Notes: generated by a model not told the origin, from the letters alone. 64,000 nt of DNA from Lepisosteus oculatus (GCF_040954835.1 NC_090712.1:1497284-1561283); one strand, 5' to 3'; shown: positions 1 to 11,089, counted from the stretch's first letter. Made by a program: numbers and translations.

Positions 1-156
1 CTACGGTTCAGCTGTGTTAGCCTTCTTCAGGTGTAGAAGAAGAAGGCTCCACCTTCAAAATGTTGTGTTTCTTTTCTTCTCTTTTCAGCATGGAATAAAC
101 CTTTACTTGTTCCTTGGCAGCCTACGTTTGCTGACACGGCTACCTACTTGAACTCC
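1..156 (+). repeat. Interspersed repeat family A, copy 1
   Basis: This segment shares a long stretch with 49211-49324 (same strand) and 41265-41390 (opposite strand). The common core contains AGCATGGAATAAACCT, then TTGTTCC, then GCAGCCTACG, and ends in GCTACCTACTTGAACTCC. Finding it three times in 64 kb shows an interspersed repeat. I cannot assign its class; there is no coding potential and no clear terminal repeat. It lies inside perp intron 1 and is cut by the window edge. Confidence 0.6.
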
Positions 157-289
157 CTATGAAAAACCCCAAACCTGTAGCACAATTGGGACTTTGTGGT
201 CTAAATGCAAAGAGTCACGTTGGACTCAGACTCAACAGTGTTTCACCCAGTCAACACCCTCCCCACTGTGGTGGTGTCAGTGTTATGAT

Positions 290-625
290 ATACTTCTGCT
301 TCTCATCACCTTTCACCCAAAGCATAAGGCCAAAGCTACACTGGAGTGGCTTAAGAATGTGATGAGTTTTCTTGAGGCTCAAAGACATGGGTCAAATCCT
401 GTTGAGAGTCTATAAAGACTTGGGAACTGCTGCCTGTACATGATTCTCAAGCATCTGGAGAGACCTTGAGCAAATCTGTCACGAAGCATGGGCAAACAAT
501 TCACCAAGCCGACCTACCCAATAAGGCCAGTGGCTGCCAAAGGTGCTGCCACTAAATATGGCACTCAGGGGTCTGAATCCAAGCAACATTTTTCATCTTC
601 ATTTTCATCTTGTCTGACACATCTT
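290..625 (+). mobile_element. Degenerate Tc1/mariner transposase 3' fragment
   Basis: Translated fragments resemble the C-terminal part of fish Tc1-like transposases: a HPKHKAKATLEWLK segment (typically HDPKHTAKATKEWLK) near 310-355, and further on a region like the usual transposase end, with nucleotides GTGGCTGCCAAAGGTGCTGC (531-550) and GGGTCTGAAT (569-578). The frame is broken by stops and shifts, the DDE core is not intact, and no inverted terminal repeat was found on the left. It is a dead fragment inserted in perp intron 1, just downstream of the exon 1 donor. Confidence 0.5.
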
Positions 626-664
626 TCATTCTCCTGCCGTAGTACCTCAACGTGTTGTACTTAC

Positions 665-866
665 ATTCTGACATCAGAGATTTGCAGTCATAATTGTTGT
701 TCTGACCTCGGCACCGGCTCCACATGTTGGTGTAGTCGGTGCCGGAGTCGTTTTCGACCCAGCCGGACTTGGCGCAGATGGCGATGAGGTCGAATATAAT
801 GGCGAAGAGCAACAGGAGGGGCAGGATCCACCTGCACCGGGGGTACGCAATCCCGCAGCGGAACAT
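665..866 (-). CDS. perp: PERP (p53 apoptosis effector related to PMP22), first coding exon, partial gene
   Basis: This exon encodes residues 1-67 of a PERP-like protein, a tetraspan membrane protein of the PMP22/claudin superfamily needed for desmosome integrity and induced by p53. The start [19 protein letters not shown] matches the PERP family start ([20 protein letters not shown] in human). The first membrane helix is about residues 13-32, followed by the first extracellular loop with the superfamily W..C..C pattern (W49, C52, C61). The exon ends after SLMSE plus one base at a consensus donor GTAAGT (664-659), so the next codon is split. An in-frame upstream ATG at 896 would add ten residues; I chose 866 because it matches the family start and has A at -3. 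The remaining exons lie beyond the left edge. The next gene to the right is tnfaip3, as in human. Confidence 0.9.
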
Positions 867-2924
867 CTTCAGCGAAACACAGCCGCAAGAGCACACTTCT
901 CAAAGAACTCCGGTCGTGAGCCTGTCTCCGCCTGGCACCTGTGTCGTCTGATGCCCTCGTCTCCGAGTGCCTCACCTGAGCATGTAAAATGAAATATAAG
1001 CAGAAAACCTGCCTGGTACCTGCAGGGCTGGGCTTGGGCTGACATTCTCCAAAGCGTCATTGGCCACAGAAATCTCTCTTCTTCTCCCCTGCCCAGGATC
1101 CAAGTGAGAGGCGAGGTTCAGGTGGCACCTAGTCAGACCGATTCACGTAACTCTTTGTTTGCCAGCCTGTGTGGTGATGGAATGGAAAGGAATTGGACAT
1201 GGACATGGTCGTGCGCCGCAGAGCATGGGACTTTCTACAGCCTGCAGGGGTTCAGAGGCGCGTCGTTCCTACGTGTTCCTACACGAAGTAAACTACAGTT
1301 GGAGAAGTTTGCACTGTGGGTTAGTCTGACAGCTGAATGGGAACTGGTACAGGATCAATATTGCTTGGTGGGCTCTGAAGGCAGTCCTGCAGAAAAGTGA
1401 GTGCTATAAATCTATCTACTTTGTTGACTGTAAGAATGAACACTGAAACCCAAACCAGAGAACACATGCAGAAACTACTGGAAAGTGGAAGTTAAACCTG
1501 AGCACGGGAGGCACGTCTTCACATCAGCTGCCCAGCCGTGCTGTTAAATCCGACATCCCAGCCCCTCTGAAGAAACAACTGGATGAGATCCAGGGATTTA
1601 ATTAGCAACTGGCAAGCAAATGAGCTCAAAGCGCTGAGCACTCTCCTTTTCTCTGAAAATATTCTTAGATTCTTATTTTAATCACGTCCAGTCTGATCTG
1701 ATCTCAATGTAGGACTGAAAAGAATTTGAAGATAAAAATGTAATGATCCTGTCTACAAGTCAAACCCAGATGCTTCTCCAGGCTAGGAACTTCCAATAAA
1801 AGGAAGAAAATCTGTGTTGCGCCCGTATCAGAAATGTAATGATGAAGTCTCGTTAAAATAGCACTACCTGCTGCTCTGGGGGGGCCTCACTTCAGCTGTG
1901 AAAGAAAGGGGTATAATGTCTAATTCACAGGGTTACAGCGCTGGCTGTATTAAGAAACTGCCATCTGTTTCAGCTCAACATTTTTCGAAGCCAGGTTTCT
2001 TAACAATGGGTGAGAGTAGCAACTGTTAATGTAGGATAACAAACAGGTCTTGAGAAGCCTGCAGGCTTCCAGCCACACCCAGCTCAGTGCTGTCAAACCG
2101 GTCAGATCTGCTTTGGGCGTAGACCTAAGTGAGGCTTGTAGGGGTTTTCAATCAAGTCAGCCCAGGCAGACTGCTCCAAACACTGCGACAGATCTTCTTT
2201 CCATTTCTCTGTGTGCTTTCTCTCCTGTGTCTATGAGAAGACACGATTAAACTCTCGACTTCTTCTCCCTCGATGAGTGTTTACGTAATATAAATGTTTA
2301 CTTTGGAAATTCCCCAGGAATAATCAGAGAATGTTGGGACGTTGAGTGTTTACCACTATCTAATCGATTTCAAATAAAAACAGGAAGATCTTTTTCTATA
2401 TTTCGCTAAGGGGCATAGAAAGGCGTGGCTGGTGATCTCGGATTAGAGGCTTTTGATGTCTTAAAGATGTTTGTGTTAGAAACCAATAGGTGTCAGGACA
2501 TGTGTGGTAAAAACAACAAAATAATTGTGTAACAGGAGGAATGGCTCCTAGATTATTCAGAAGACAGAAGCTTCACACCCTTTATCCCCTCTTTTCATTC
2601 TATACACGAATTTCGAAATTCACGGAAATTATTTAACAAAGATCGGCAATTCTTTTGCAAATAACCAAACAGTTCTAGTGATTCCCCTTTAAAAGTAAAT
2701 TAATGCTCAAGAATCTGTTGAGAATCTGACTTTGTTTGAATACAAATAACATTTTTTAGTTTCAGAATGTTTGACCTGTTTTATAATTATATCTTAAACA
2801 TACCCGTCCTTATACACTGTAACAGTTACGCACGTGATGAAACGAAGACAAATCGAAGCCAGCGAATGAAACAAGTTGGTTACTTCAATGTGAACATGCT
2901 GGACCCCAGCATATCTGAGCGGGG
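867..2924. other. perp upstream region, no further gene seen
   Basis: Expected to hold the perp 5' UTR and promoter (from 867 upward on the minus strand). The transcription start could not be fixed: no clear TATA box or CpG island. A 297-nt open frame at 1104-1400 has no recognisable domain. A kappaB-consensus word GGAAATTCCCC lies at 2305-2315. No tRNA, rRNA or repeat was recognised. Confidence 0.5.
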
Positions 2925-3195
2925 GCTCTGTGGCTCAGGATCTGCGCCTGTGACTGGAAGGTTGCTGGTTCAAATCCCGCAGCTGGCAGAGGAATCCTAC
3001 TCTGTTGGGCCCCTGAGCAAGACGCTTAACCCCAACTGCTCCAGGGGCGCTGTATAAATGACAGACCCTGCACTCTGACCCCAAGCTTCTCTCCCTGTCT
3101 GTGTCTCATGGAGAGCAAGCTGGGATATGTGAAAAGATTAATTCCTAATGCAAGAAACTGTATATGGCCAATAAAGCAACATTACATTACATATC
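2925..3195 (+). mobile_element. tRNA-derived SINE, copy 1
   Basis: A polymerase III-type head has an A-box-like GTGGCTCAGGATCTG (2930-2944) and a B-box-like GGTTCAAATCCC (2968-2979). It is followed by a body also found at 10575-10860 (GAGGAATCCT, GGCCCCTGAGCAAG, CTCCAGGGG, TCTCTCCCTGTCTGTGT, CATGGAGAGCAAGCTGGG, TTCCTAATGCAAGAAA). The 3' end CCAATAAAGCAACATTACATT looks like a LINE-derived tail with a short ACATT repeat. The two copies are close to full length and the same orientation. Confidence 0.75.
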
Positions 3196-3504
3196 TAGAT
3201 CTGATTTTTTTTTAATTTCTTCTATTTCACTTGCGAATGTGATGAATTCGGAGCAATTTTCACCACATCTGCTTTACCCCGTGTTTCTGAAGTCATCAAT
3301 CTCGTCTACACCCACTTCACACCTACTGTGCGTGTAAACGTGTCTATTTTAATTAAATATAAAGTGACAAATTCTGTTTCAGAATAATCACTCAAAAACA
3401 AGCCAAGGAGAACGCGACAGTTAGCTTGTGATCCAGACACAGTAGCTCCCTCTTGTGGTGAAATAATCTGCTTAGCAGCTAGAAGCGAGTTGCAGTTATA
3501 ATGA

Positions 3505-3975
3505 TTATAATTAATAATTCCTTACACTTATATAGCGCTTTTCTGGACACTCCACTCAAAGCGCTTTACAGGTAATGGGGATCCCCTCCACCACCACCAT
3601 TGTGCAGCCCCACCTGGATGGTAAGATGGCAGCCATAGTGCGCCAGAACGCTCACCACACACCAGCTCTCAGTGAGGAAGAGAGCAGAGTGATGAAGCCA
3701 GTTCAGAGATGGGGATTATCAGGAGGCCATGATTGATAAGGGTCAATGGGAAATATGGCCAGGACACTTCTTACCCCTTAGGGGTTACACCCCTAGTCTT
3801 TTCGAGAAACACCCTGGGATTTTTAATGACCACAGAGTCAGTCTCATCTGAAGGACGGTGCCTGTTTGTGGTTCAGTGTCCCCGTCACTATACTGGGGCA
3901 TTAGGGCCCACAGAGACCGCAGGGTGAGCGCCCCCTGCTGGTCCCACTAACACCTCTTCCAGCAGCAACCTTAGT
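3505..3975 (-). mobile_element. 5S-rRNA-derived SINE (SINE3-like), copy lacking the 5S head
   Basis: On the minus strand this copy carries the body and tail of the family whose complete member is at 42241-42824. The tail reads CTTTGAGTGGAGTGTCCAG, GCGCTATATAAGTGTAAG, then AT-rich repeats (here seen reversed at 3505-3560). The body keeps the CCAGCAGGGGGCGCT word (3927-3941 on the complement). The 5S-like head is missing, so it is 5'-truncated. It sits between perp and tnfaip3. Confidence 0.75.
3927..3941 (-). promoter_or_regulatory. CTCF-consensus motif inside the SINE
   Basis: The complement reads CCAGCAGGGGGCGCT, which matches the vertebrate CTCF core CCASYAGRKGGCRSY at all 15 positions. 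It is part of the SINE body and recurs in the copies at 26619-26633 and 42370-42384. Binding is inferred from the motif only. Confidence 0.55.
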
Positions 3976-4200
3976 TTTTCGGTTGATTGTTTCCTTGAAA
4001 ATAACTCCCTTGCATCTTATACGGCGCTTTTCATCCCACAAGAACTGAAAGTTCTTCACAAACAGGAGGAGGCTGTGAAGTGGGTGATACGGTTATCTAC
4101 CAGCAGGCCCTCTGCACAGCAGACCAGGCAGACAACTAAAAACTCCAGCAACTGAATTAAGGCCGGGATGCTACAGAGACCTGGTTGTGCAAGTGCAGAG

Positions 4201-4215
4201 ACTGCCCCCTACTGG
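4201..4215 (-). promoter_or_regulatory. CTCF-consensus motif in unique sequence
   Basis: The complement reads CCAGTAGGGGGCAGT, a full match to the CTCF core CCASYAGRKGGCRSY. It lies outside the recognised SINE body, 226 bp beyond its end, in the perp-tnfaip3 interval. Occupancy is untested. Confidence 0.5.
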
Positions 4216-4354
4216 ACAACCAATGCCACTTACAGCAGCAACCTGGGTTTCCTGCTGGGCTCTTTGATCTCCGTTACTGTTAAGGCATTTGACCCTTACG
4301 TAAATTAGTCTAGAATTTCTGGGTTGATGTCCACAACAAGGACTTGAAACAGCA

Positions 4355-4617
4355 TGTAGCGCCACGCAGGGCGCTTTAGCCATACGCACGCATAAGGCGG
4401 GCTGAGAACAGTGCCTACGGGACTGTATATAGTGGGGCGGAGGCTGGGAGACAGCCTCTCCCCTTCGTGTTTGTGTGTGTTTGTGTGTGTGTAGCGCTGT
4501 AACCCCTGTCCCTGTGTGTGTACCTTTCCCTGGTTCGAGTTAATAAATGTGTTGTTCAACCCCATTCCCTGAGTCCCATGCCTGCTCTATTCCGTACCGA
4601 AACCCGTGGTCGTTACA
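4355..4617 (+). mobile_element. Probable solo LTR of a retrotransposon
   Basis: The segment starts TGTAGCGCC and ends CGTTACA, near-inverted ends of the TG...CA type. In the expected order it contains a TATA-like GTATATAGTGG (4424-4434) and an AATAAA signal (about 4542) inside GAGTTAATAAATG. There is a (GT)n run at 4466-4493. I could not find a matching 5-bp target duplication, so the borders are provisional. A Ty3/gypsy-type solo LTR is the best guess. Confidence 0.4.
4466..4493. repeat. (GT)n microsatellite with T interruptions
   Basis: A run of GTGTTTGTGTGTGTTTGTGT type lies inside the probable solo LTR. Confidence 0.85.
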
Positions 4618-4999
4618 GTAAACTCAATTTGTAGACGCAAATTTAGATTTACATGAACCATACCTATACCGACATAGAAATACAATCGTCCTGAGGGGGG
4701 GGTGTTATTTAGCTGCGCATGACACTCAGAACAGTAACCCCATGAGAACTGCACTGTGCAGCAAATGTCGTTACACGGCACTGTGAGGACGGGGCACGTG
4801 TGGCCAGCCCAAGCAGCGGTCACCAGAAACACTGGGAACAGTGCGTCATCGGGGGAACATGCTACAGGCACCGGGGGGCGTCATGCTCATGAGTTTAGTG
4901 TTGCAAAATAGCAATGAGAATGTAGGGGAAATCTACAAATGAGACGAGTCCATCTATCCCATGTTGTTTGCCTGTTCACTTGTGACTAATTCATCTGAG

Positions 5000-5290
5000 T
5001 ATCCCCTCCAGCTGCTTCCTGACAGATCTGAAGGAATCAGTTCTAGCAGCTGGGCAGCTCGTTCCACTCACCCACAACCCTTCGTGCACCGAAGTGCTTT
5101 TCATTCAAATTCTTCATTCCCCTTTGTGCACCCTGGTCCTTGTTTAATTGCTGATCCGGAAGTATTCCGTCCCCTTTTGGCATTTTTCCTTTTGGCCCGA
5201 GTAGTTTTATCATGTGTTCCTATTTGCCCCCCTTGGTTTAAGACTGGAGTGAAGAGAAGAGACTGTGTTCTTGAAACCTGTCTATGTGAG
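5000..5290 (+). repeat. Interspersed repeat family B, copy 1
   Basis: Contains the phrases AGCTGGGCAGCTCGTTCCAC, TCACCCACAACCCTTCGTG and GGTCCTTGTTTAATTGCTGA. These resemble a widespread fish repeat whose other copy here is at 37535-37800 (TTCCAGACCCTCACCACCCTT, then TGTAAAGAA and a pyrimidine-rich half). The reading is from pattern memory, and the class is uncertain. Confidence 0.45.
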
Positions 5291-5363
5291 AGTGGGGGGA
5301 ATTCTGAAAACAGCTGAACGTGTTGGGAAAATGCGCACTGAACGATGCTGTACTAGTTAAAAA

Positions 5364-5411
5364 CCACTAGGTGGCAATAGAGCACGTGTAAACACCACTA
5401 GGCGGCACTAT
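5364..5411 (+). promoter_or_regulatory. Two tandem CTCF-like motifs
   Basis: CCACTAGGTGGCAAT (5364-5378) and CCACTAGGCGGCACT (5395-5409) each match the CTCF core CCASYAGRKGGCRSY with one mismatch. They are in the same orientation, 31 bp apart. They lie between perp and tnfaip3 and point opposite to the motifs at 3927 and 4201. Function is inferred. Confidence 0.45.
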
Positions 5412-6562
5412 AGCATTTGTAATGAAGGGCATCTGTATTTTCTGCTTCTTGCTTTTTCCTTCCGGGTCAACACTTGTTAACTCTAGATAAGAACTCTTCG
5501 CACATCCTTTCTAAAAAGAAACTCTCAGCACCACTCTGTCACACTCACTAGACCCTTACATCATCATCATAATAACAAATTTGTTTTATATGGCACCTTT
5601 TTATATAGCACAAGTCAGAAAATGGAGTAGACACGGACACTAAGTGAAACCTAGATTGGAGTCTAGATTTCAATGCAGTCAGGGAAGCTGTTTCCTGATA
5701 TCCTTGGGAATATAATTCCAGAACTTTTGGGGGCACAGCAAGGGGGCACCATTACCCCCAAGAGAACAATAAATATCGAAAAATAAAAAAAAAAACAGAA
5801 AGCTCAACTGAACCGGTGAGAAGAGCTGCAGCAGAAATGTCCCACCGTTCCCCCACCACTGGAAGACATCTTAGAGCCGCGCACTGTGATTGAGAAGACA
5901 GCCTGACGGCTTTGCCTCTTTCGTGCGATCTACAGTTGCAGTCCTGGAGGGACACAGTCCAGCGGCCGATCAGCAGCTGGCTTCTCGAATCCACTCCACC
6001 GTACTGCTTCACTGCAGTCAGCATGTCGACCGATCGGCAGTGTTATATCAGATATCGTTTAAAGAGACGAGGAGCAGGTTGTTGCTGACATTTCCTACAG
6101 CGTGAATTAGAAAAGGCACAGGCCATGCATTTTTGTATTTAACCCTTTACTTAATCGCGTAACTCGGTGACGATCTAATTCGCATGTGCAGTGATGACCT
6201 GGAGTTCCATTTATAGAGCAGGGCCTTTTATGGAGGTGATTCTGAGTGGAGTTTCTTACTCAAGTGTAGGACAGCAGTTTATCACCTGGGATTTGAGTCC
6301 ACAATTTCTTGGCCTGGATTCCAGAACACTAAACACCACTGCTGTTGCTTAAAAGCCATGGGAATGTAGCCTTTGGCCACCTGCACAGCTACCTTCTACA
6401 TCTTTAGCCACACGACACACAAGTGGGATCTTCATTTCTGTACATAAGCTGTTCATCTGCCTATGGCCCATGACAGCACTTCATACTGATCATACATTGC
6501 TTGTACTGAAATACATTCATGGATGGACATCATGACCTGAGTGCACATATTCTAACAGGCGT
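5412..6562. other. Intergenic stretch without a recognised gene
   Basis: Short open frames only, none with a recognisable domain. Around 5565-5620 an ATCATCATCATAATAACAAA run followed by TATGGCACCTTTTTATATAG resembles the tail of a SINE or LINE but is too short to classify. Nothing else was seen. Confidence 0.5.
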
Positions 6563-6564
6563 GG

Positions 6565-7083
6565 TGTCACGGGAGTCTGACCCGGCTGTTGCGTTGTTAA
6601 AGCCCCTATGCGAGAAGGATAATCTGGAAGTGACTGGAGTTGGGCATCAGGGAAGAGACAGCAGGATCAGGGCGGGTAGAAACACAGTGGTGATCTGGTG
6701 CATGGGGGGAGCGCAGGCGAACCAGTCCAACAGGAAGTCCAGTGGGGGGAATCAGGGCGCAGTCCAAGGTCCAGGGAGATCCATCCGAGACGAACACAGG
6801 GAAAAGGGAACTAGGAATATGGATAGTTAAAAGCATGACGGGACAAGGCGCTCCGAGCCCCGGACTCAGTAGGTCAGGACGTCTGGGGATAAGGCCCTGC
6901 CCTTGGACTGCTCTTGAGCCCAGTGGATTGGCGGGCCTTCAGACGTCCGTCTTCCAAAGCTGAGCCCAGAACTACGGAGACGCCGGGCTTGAATAGGGAA
7001 AAGACACAGCTGGGAGAAATAAAACTGGAAACACAACGAAAAAGGTAGGAGCGCCCTCTAGAGGAGGGGCGAGGACGGTGACA
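6565..7083. mobile_element. Non-autonomous DNA-transposon-like element with TGTCAC ends, copy 1
   Basis: The left end TGTCACGG (6565-6572) is mirrored by CCGTGACA-like GGTGACA at 7077-7083. A similar shorter element at 44550-44868 starts TGTCACGG and ends GCGTGACA, and both carry a GCCCTCT...GAGG arrangement just inside the right end. There is no transposase frame. The superfamily is not identifiable and target duplications were not resolved. Confidence 0.4.
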
Positions 7084-7149
7084 CATGGTAGAAGTGAAAA
7101 AGAGCTCAGATGGAACAAAAAAAGTTGTAAAAATCTAGTACTTTTGGGC

Positions 7150-7511
7150 AAATGCAACCGTCACACCTATAATGACAGAACAAATAGTTGGTTGCTAGGC
7201 CCTTCAGGTGCTGAGCCAGTATCAGTTTTCACGGTGGTGTCCGAGGTCTGGGTCCTGCTTTAACTAGAACAGATAATTCCTTGTGGTGGTATGAACAAGG
7301 AGAGTTAAATGGTATTAAGTTCTTAGCATTTCCACCACACGTAATGTCATTTAACTCTCCTTGTTCATTCCACCACAACAAATTATCTGATCTAGTTAAA
7401 GCAGGACCCAGACCTCGGACACCACCGTGAAAACTGATACTGGCTCAGCACCTGAAGGGCCTAGCGACCAAGTGTTTGTTCTGTCATTATGGGTGTGACG
7501 GTTGCGTTTTT
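7150..7511. mobile_element. Foldback element: two ~162-bp inverted arms around a 36-bp spacer
   Basis: The left arm 7150-7311 and right arm 7348-7511 are reverse complements over almost their whole length. Examples are GCAACCGTCACACC (7155-7168) against GGTGTGACGGTTGC (7492-7505), and GAACAAGGAGAGTTAAATG (7293-7311) against its complement starting at 7348. By eye the arms agree at about nine in ten positions. CTAG occurs just outside each arm. There is no coding capacity. It looks like a foldback or MITE-type element and its RNA would form a long hairpin. Confidence 0.75.
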
Positions 7512-9754
7512 CTGCGCTAGAACAGAATGTCGTGTACAGGCTGGTACAGGCCGGCGCTGTGCGCTGGAGAGCTGCCTGCGTCTCGTGTGCGTCACACTCT
7601 GCTGTCTCTCCTGCGGGCCCTAGTTACACATGTACAGCACACTTTCTGCTCAGAAGCCCTTCCTGCTAAGACAAGATACCCTCACTTCCTTTGGAATAAG
7701 GAAGAAGGTGTGGCCGAACCAGAAGGGATCATGAGTGGTGGTGCCCATGAGAACTCCTCAGCTGGGAATTAGAAAGATTATATTGCCACTCATGTCTTCA
7801 TTGTGGTGTCATTAATTAATTTGGTTGATATGGTTATACAAGGTTACAAACATAATATATGATGCCTTACGTACTGCATACAAAATAATATTCTATAACA
7901 AGATAAATCTACTAAGTTGCATAATACCACATGGAGACAGTTAATTATACATTTTTTCTCAAGAAAAAAAAATTACATAGAAATTCATAGTGTGTTATGA
8001 CTAAAGGGGTTTAGTTTTCATTCGGGCAGACTGCCCATTTCTTTCATTCACTGTGTGGGCTGCTTGCACACTGGTTGCCCACAGGGAAAACAAGGGGTTT
8101 AGTGTCAGAACGATGTTAATAATATAAACACGCTGCCACACAGCTTATCAAGATTATGAAAAATTAACGACAAAATGCCTGTTACTAGGGCATCTCGGTT
8201 GCGGGAAGCTACTTCTCACAAACACATTCAAATGCTCATAAAGGGGAAAGAGTTGTGTCTCCTTCAGCAGTGTGTCATTTTCAAGGGACAACCCCTTCTG
8301 TCAAAATTTACGGGGCATATTCGGGCAGAAAAAGAACTGCCTAAAACCGACGAATCCTAATTGATATAAGTTTTTTTTACCAAGCTTCAGATTTACTGGA
8401 GCTGTCCAGCAGGTAACTTTCCTAGAATGAGTCAGTGCAAGGTTTAGATTGCTGAGAAGGCAACATGTTCGAATACCAGCATGCAAATGACGTGTGTTTT
8501 CTCTTCCTTGAGTTTCGTGTCAGGTCTCCATGTGACCGGCTTTCAGTTTTGCTCTTTCAAAATGTCGTTTCTGATAAGGATCTCTAAGGACTGGAGCGTA
8601 GCTATTGCTGTAACATTTCCTTTTGTCTTTTATGAACTATTTTGAGAGATGACTTTAAAAATAATCCCAAGGCAATTTCTGTAGACTTTTCAGCAGGGTT
8701 TTTTCTCTCTCTTCTTTAACGGCACAGTCCAGTGAATTCTAGAACTGTGGTGGTTTCCAGGGGCTCAGTTCTAGAACTCATTTGGAATATTAGGACATTT
8801 CCCTGCGTCGGGGCAAGATCTCGTAACTGGAAGTAGATCTTTTCTCATGTTATCAAGAGGAATGGCCAGAAGGAAGTACCTGAGTGTCATTTAAGGAGAA
8901 GAATGTCTCCCATAAGTGGTTTTTTGTAAGACAGGGATTGTAGAAATTCCAGTGCCAGTAAAGAAAGGACCAGGGTATTATTCTTACTCGTTTAGATTAA
9001 TCCCATCATTTCATCATGTTTATTTTTGTGGAGAGAGTGGGAGTGTGGGCTGAGAACATGCCTGCAGTCTGCTTAGAAGTATTTCTGGGAAAAATAAACC
9101 ATCCTGGGCCCTGTTTCAGAACTACCAGAGGCCTTAAAGGATTGAATATCATGGGGTATATTCAAATTCCGTTCCATCTATGTTGTACTGTGTGTTTCAC
9201 TTGATATATACATACAGTAATCTGCAGTATAGATGGGTGGCATTGTGCAGTCTCTCTGCTGTTGTACATCAAAGATCCCTGGCCTGTTCTGTTCTTGGGA
9301 AACCCGTTGGTTTATAGCTTAACACTGCATCCATCGTGTACAGAGGAAAACTCTGTGTAAAAGTATAGGTAAACAGGATCATTTATCTCTGATTGGAAAA
9401 AAGATTAGCTGCATTTCCCCCTCATGAGACGTGTTTTATGGTTTGGGTCATGACATTTTCCTGCCTGTTTCCTTATAAGTTACATATATCTGCTTGAGCA
9501 TCGACACAATGTTAATGAATCAGCTTTCATTTCCAGAAAAATATCCATGGTGTAGGACTGTCCAGCACTGCACCTTGCTATAAACCATTATTACTCCCTG
9601 CTACCTGGTTCTGATTTAATGCAGTTATTGTGTAAGTATGTCTCTGGTTCCGGAACTACAGTAGTGTATACTGTGGCCAAATACTACAGTCCAAAGGGCG
9701 TCTGTTTCTGTTCTACTGCAGCTCTAAATGACTTAATTAAATCAATAATTAAGA
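7512..9754. other. Intergenic stretch without a recognised gene
   Basis: AT-rich sequence with only short, unsupported open frames (longest 81 codons at 7527-7772). No repeat family, RNA gene or regulatory cluster was recognised. Confidence 0.5.
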
Positions 9755-10201
9755 TATGACCTCAGAAAAGCCATCAAAATAGCTAAATACAACTATAGAG
9801 TTAAATTAGAGTCATATGATCACGGCTGTAATTCCCGTGGGGTACTCACCATTACAGACTATAAAGGTCAACCCAGCCACATTACACAACAGTCTGCCTT
9901 TCTTCCTGATGAGCTAAATTCATTCTATGCTCGGTCTGAGGTCAATAACACAGAACCAGTAAATATAACAGAACATAATACCTTGTATACAACCTGGACA
10001 CATAGTCATTCTATTCATATTGAGTTTTATTTTTTTCTTATTTTATTCAATCCTTATTGTGTTGTTTTATTATGTAAGTTTATATCGTAACCTTTATATT
10101 CTATTTCCTCTGCTGAGCTTGCAGAAAAAAACCTTCCATTGCCAGCAATGACTGCTGTACGCTGTTTTGATGTACATTTGATAAATAAACTTTGAACTTT
10201 A
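9755..10201 (+). mobile_element. Non-LTR retrotransposon (LINE) fragment with 3' tail
   Basis: From 9755 the frame reads YDLRKAIKIAKYNYRVKLES, then NSRGVLTITDYKGQPS, then SAFLPDELNSFYARSEVNN. This is the linker between endonuclease and reverse transcriptase typical of fish L2/Rex-type LINEs. The frame decays after about 9990, and the RT itself is missing, so there is a large internal deletion. The end GATAAATAAACTTTGAACTTT is a LINE-like 3' tail. It is a dead, 5'-truncated copy. Confidence 0.7.
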
Positions 10202-10574
10202 ATGGGCTCAGTTGCTGCGGCTGGTTGTTAAAATACCTGTAACATCTGAAATGAAGTTTTAAAAAGAAGTTTCAAGAATAAGAATTAGACCTTTGCATAT
10301 AATACAGGATCCACTTCCCACTCTATCCTCTTCTGAAGTCTAGTACCAAGCTAGCGGACACCATTACACACCACAGCCCCACTACTTGACCGATCGGAGC
10401 ACTGAGAGATCATTGTACTACTGAATTTAGAGGGAACTTTAGGAAGGCCTGTGCAAGCTGGGGTGACCACTCCTACTCTTACGAATGGTGCAGTGGGGTC
10501 TTCGGGGACCCCAATCACCTTTCTGGGGGACTGGTTTGGAAATTCTAATCCAGAGAGAACAGCGCCGCCTACTG

Positions 10575-10860
10575 AGCTTGGGGCGGAGCAGTGGCTCTGT
10601 GGCTCAGGATCTGCGCCTGTGGTTAGAAGGTTGCTGGTTAAAATCCCGCAGCCGGCAGAGGAATCCTCCTCCGTGGGGCCCCTGAGCAAGGCCCTTCACC
10701 CCAGCTGCTCCAGGGGTGCTGTACAATGGCTGACGCTGTGCTCTGACCCCAGGCTTCTCTCCCTGTCTGTGTGTCTCATGGAGAGCAAGCTGGGGTATGC
10801 GAAAAGACGAATTCCTAATGCAAGAAATTGTATAGGACTAATAAAGTCATGTTATGTTAT
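10575..10860 (+). mobile_element. tRNA-derived SINE, copy 2
   Basis: Same family and orientation as 2925-3195. It has GTGGCTCTGTGGCTCAGGAT (10591-10610) and a B box weakened to GGTTAAAATCCC (10635-10646), where copy 1 has GGTTCAAATCCC. The tail ACTAATAAAGTCATGTTATG ends in short ATGTT repeats. Confidence 0.75.
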
Positions 10861-11089
10861 GATACACCAGCACCACTTAGGGAAGGAGGAACCAGGTTAA
10901 AGAAAGGGTCCACATGCCATTCTTCAAAGAGAAGTGTTCACTGGAAGTGATCAGGGCCTCTATTCTCACCATGCAATCTAAAGCTTACTGTTGAAGAGAG
11001 AGGAGCGAGACATGGAGAGTGGAGTGGAGTAAAGGCCTTGCAGAAAGTTAAGAAATAGTCGTGGCATGGGCTTGCTCAGTTTCGTCTGG

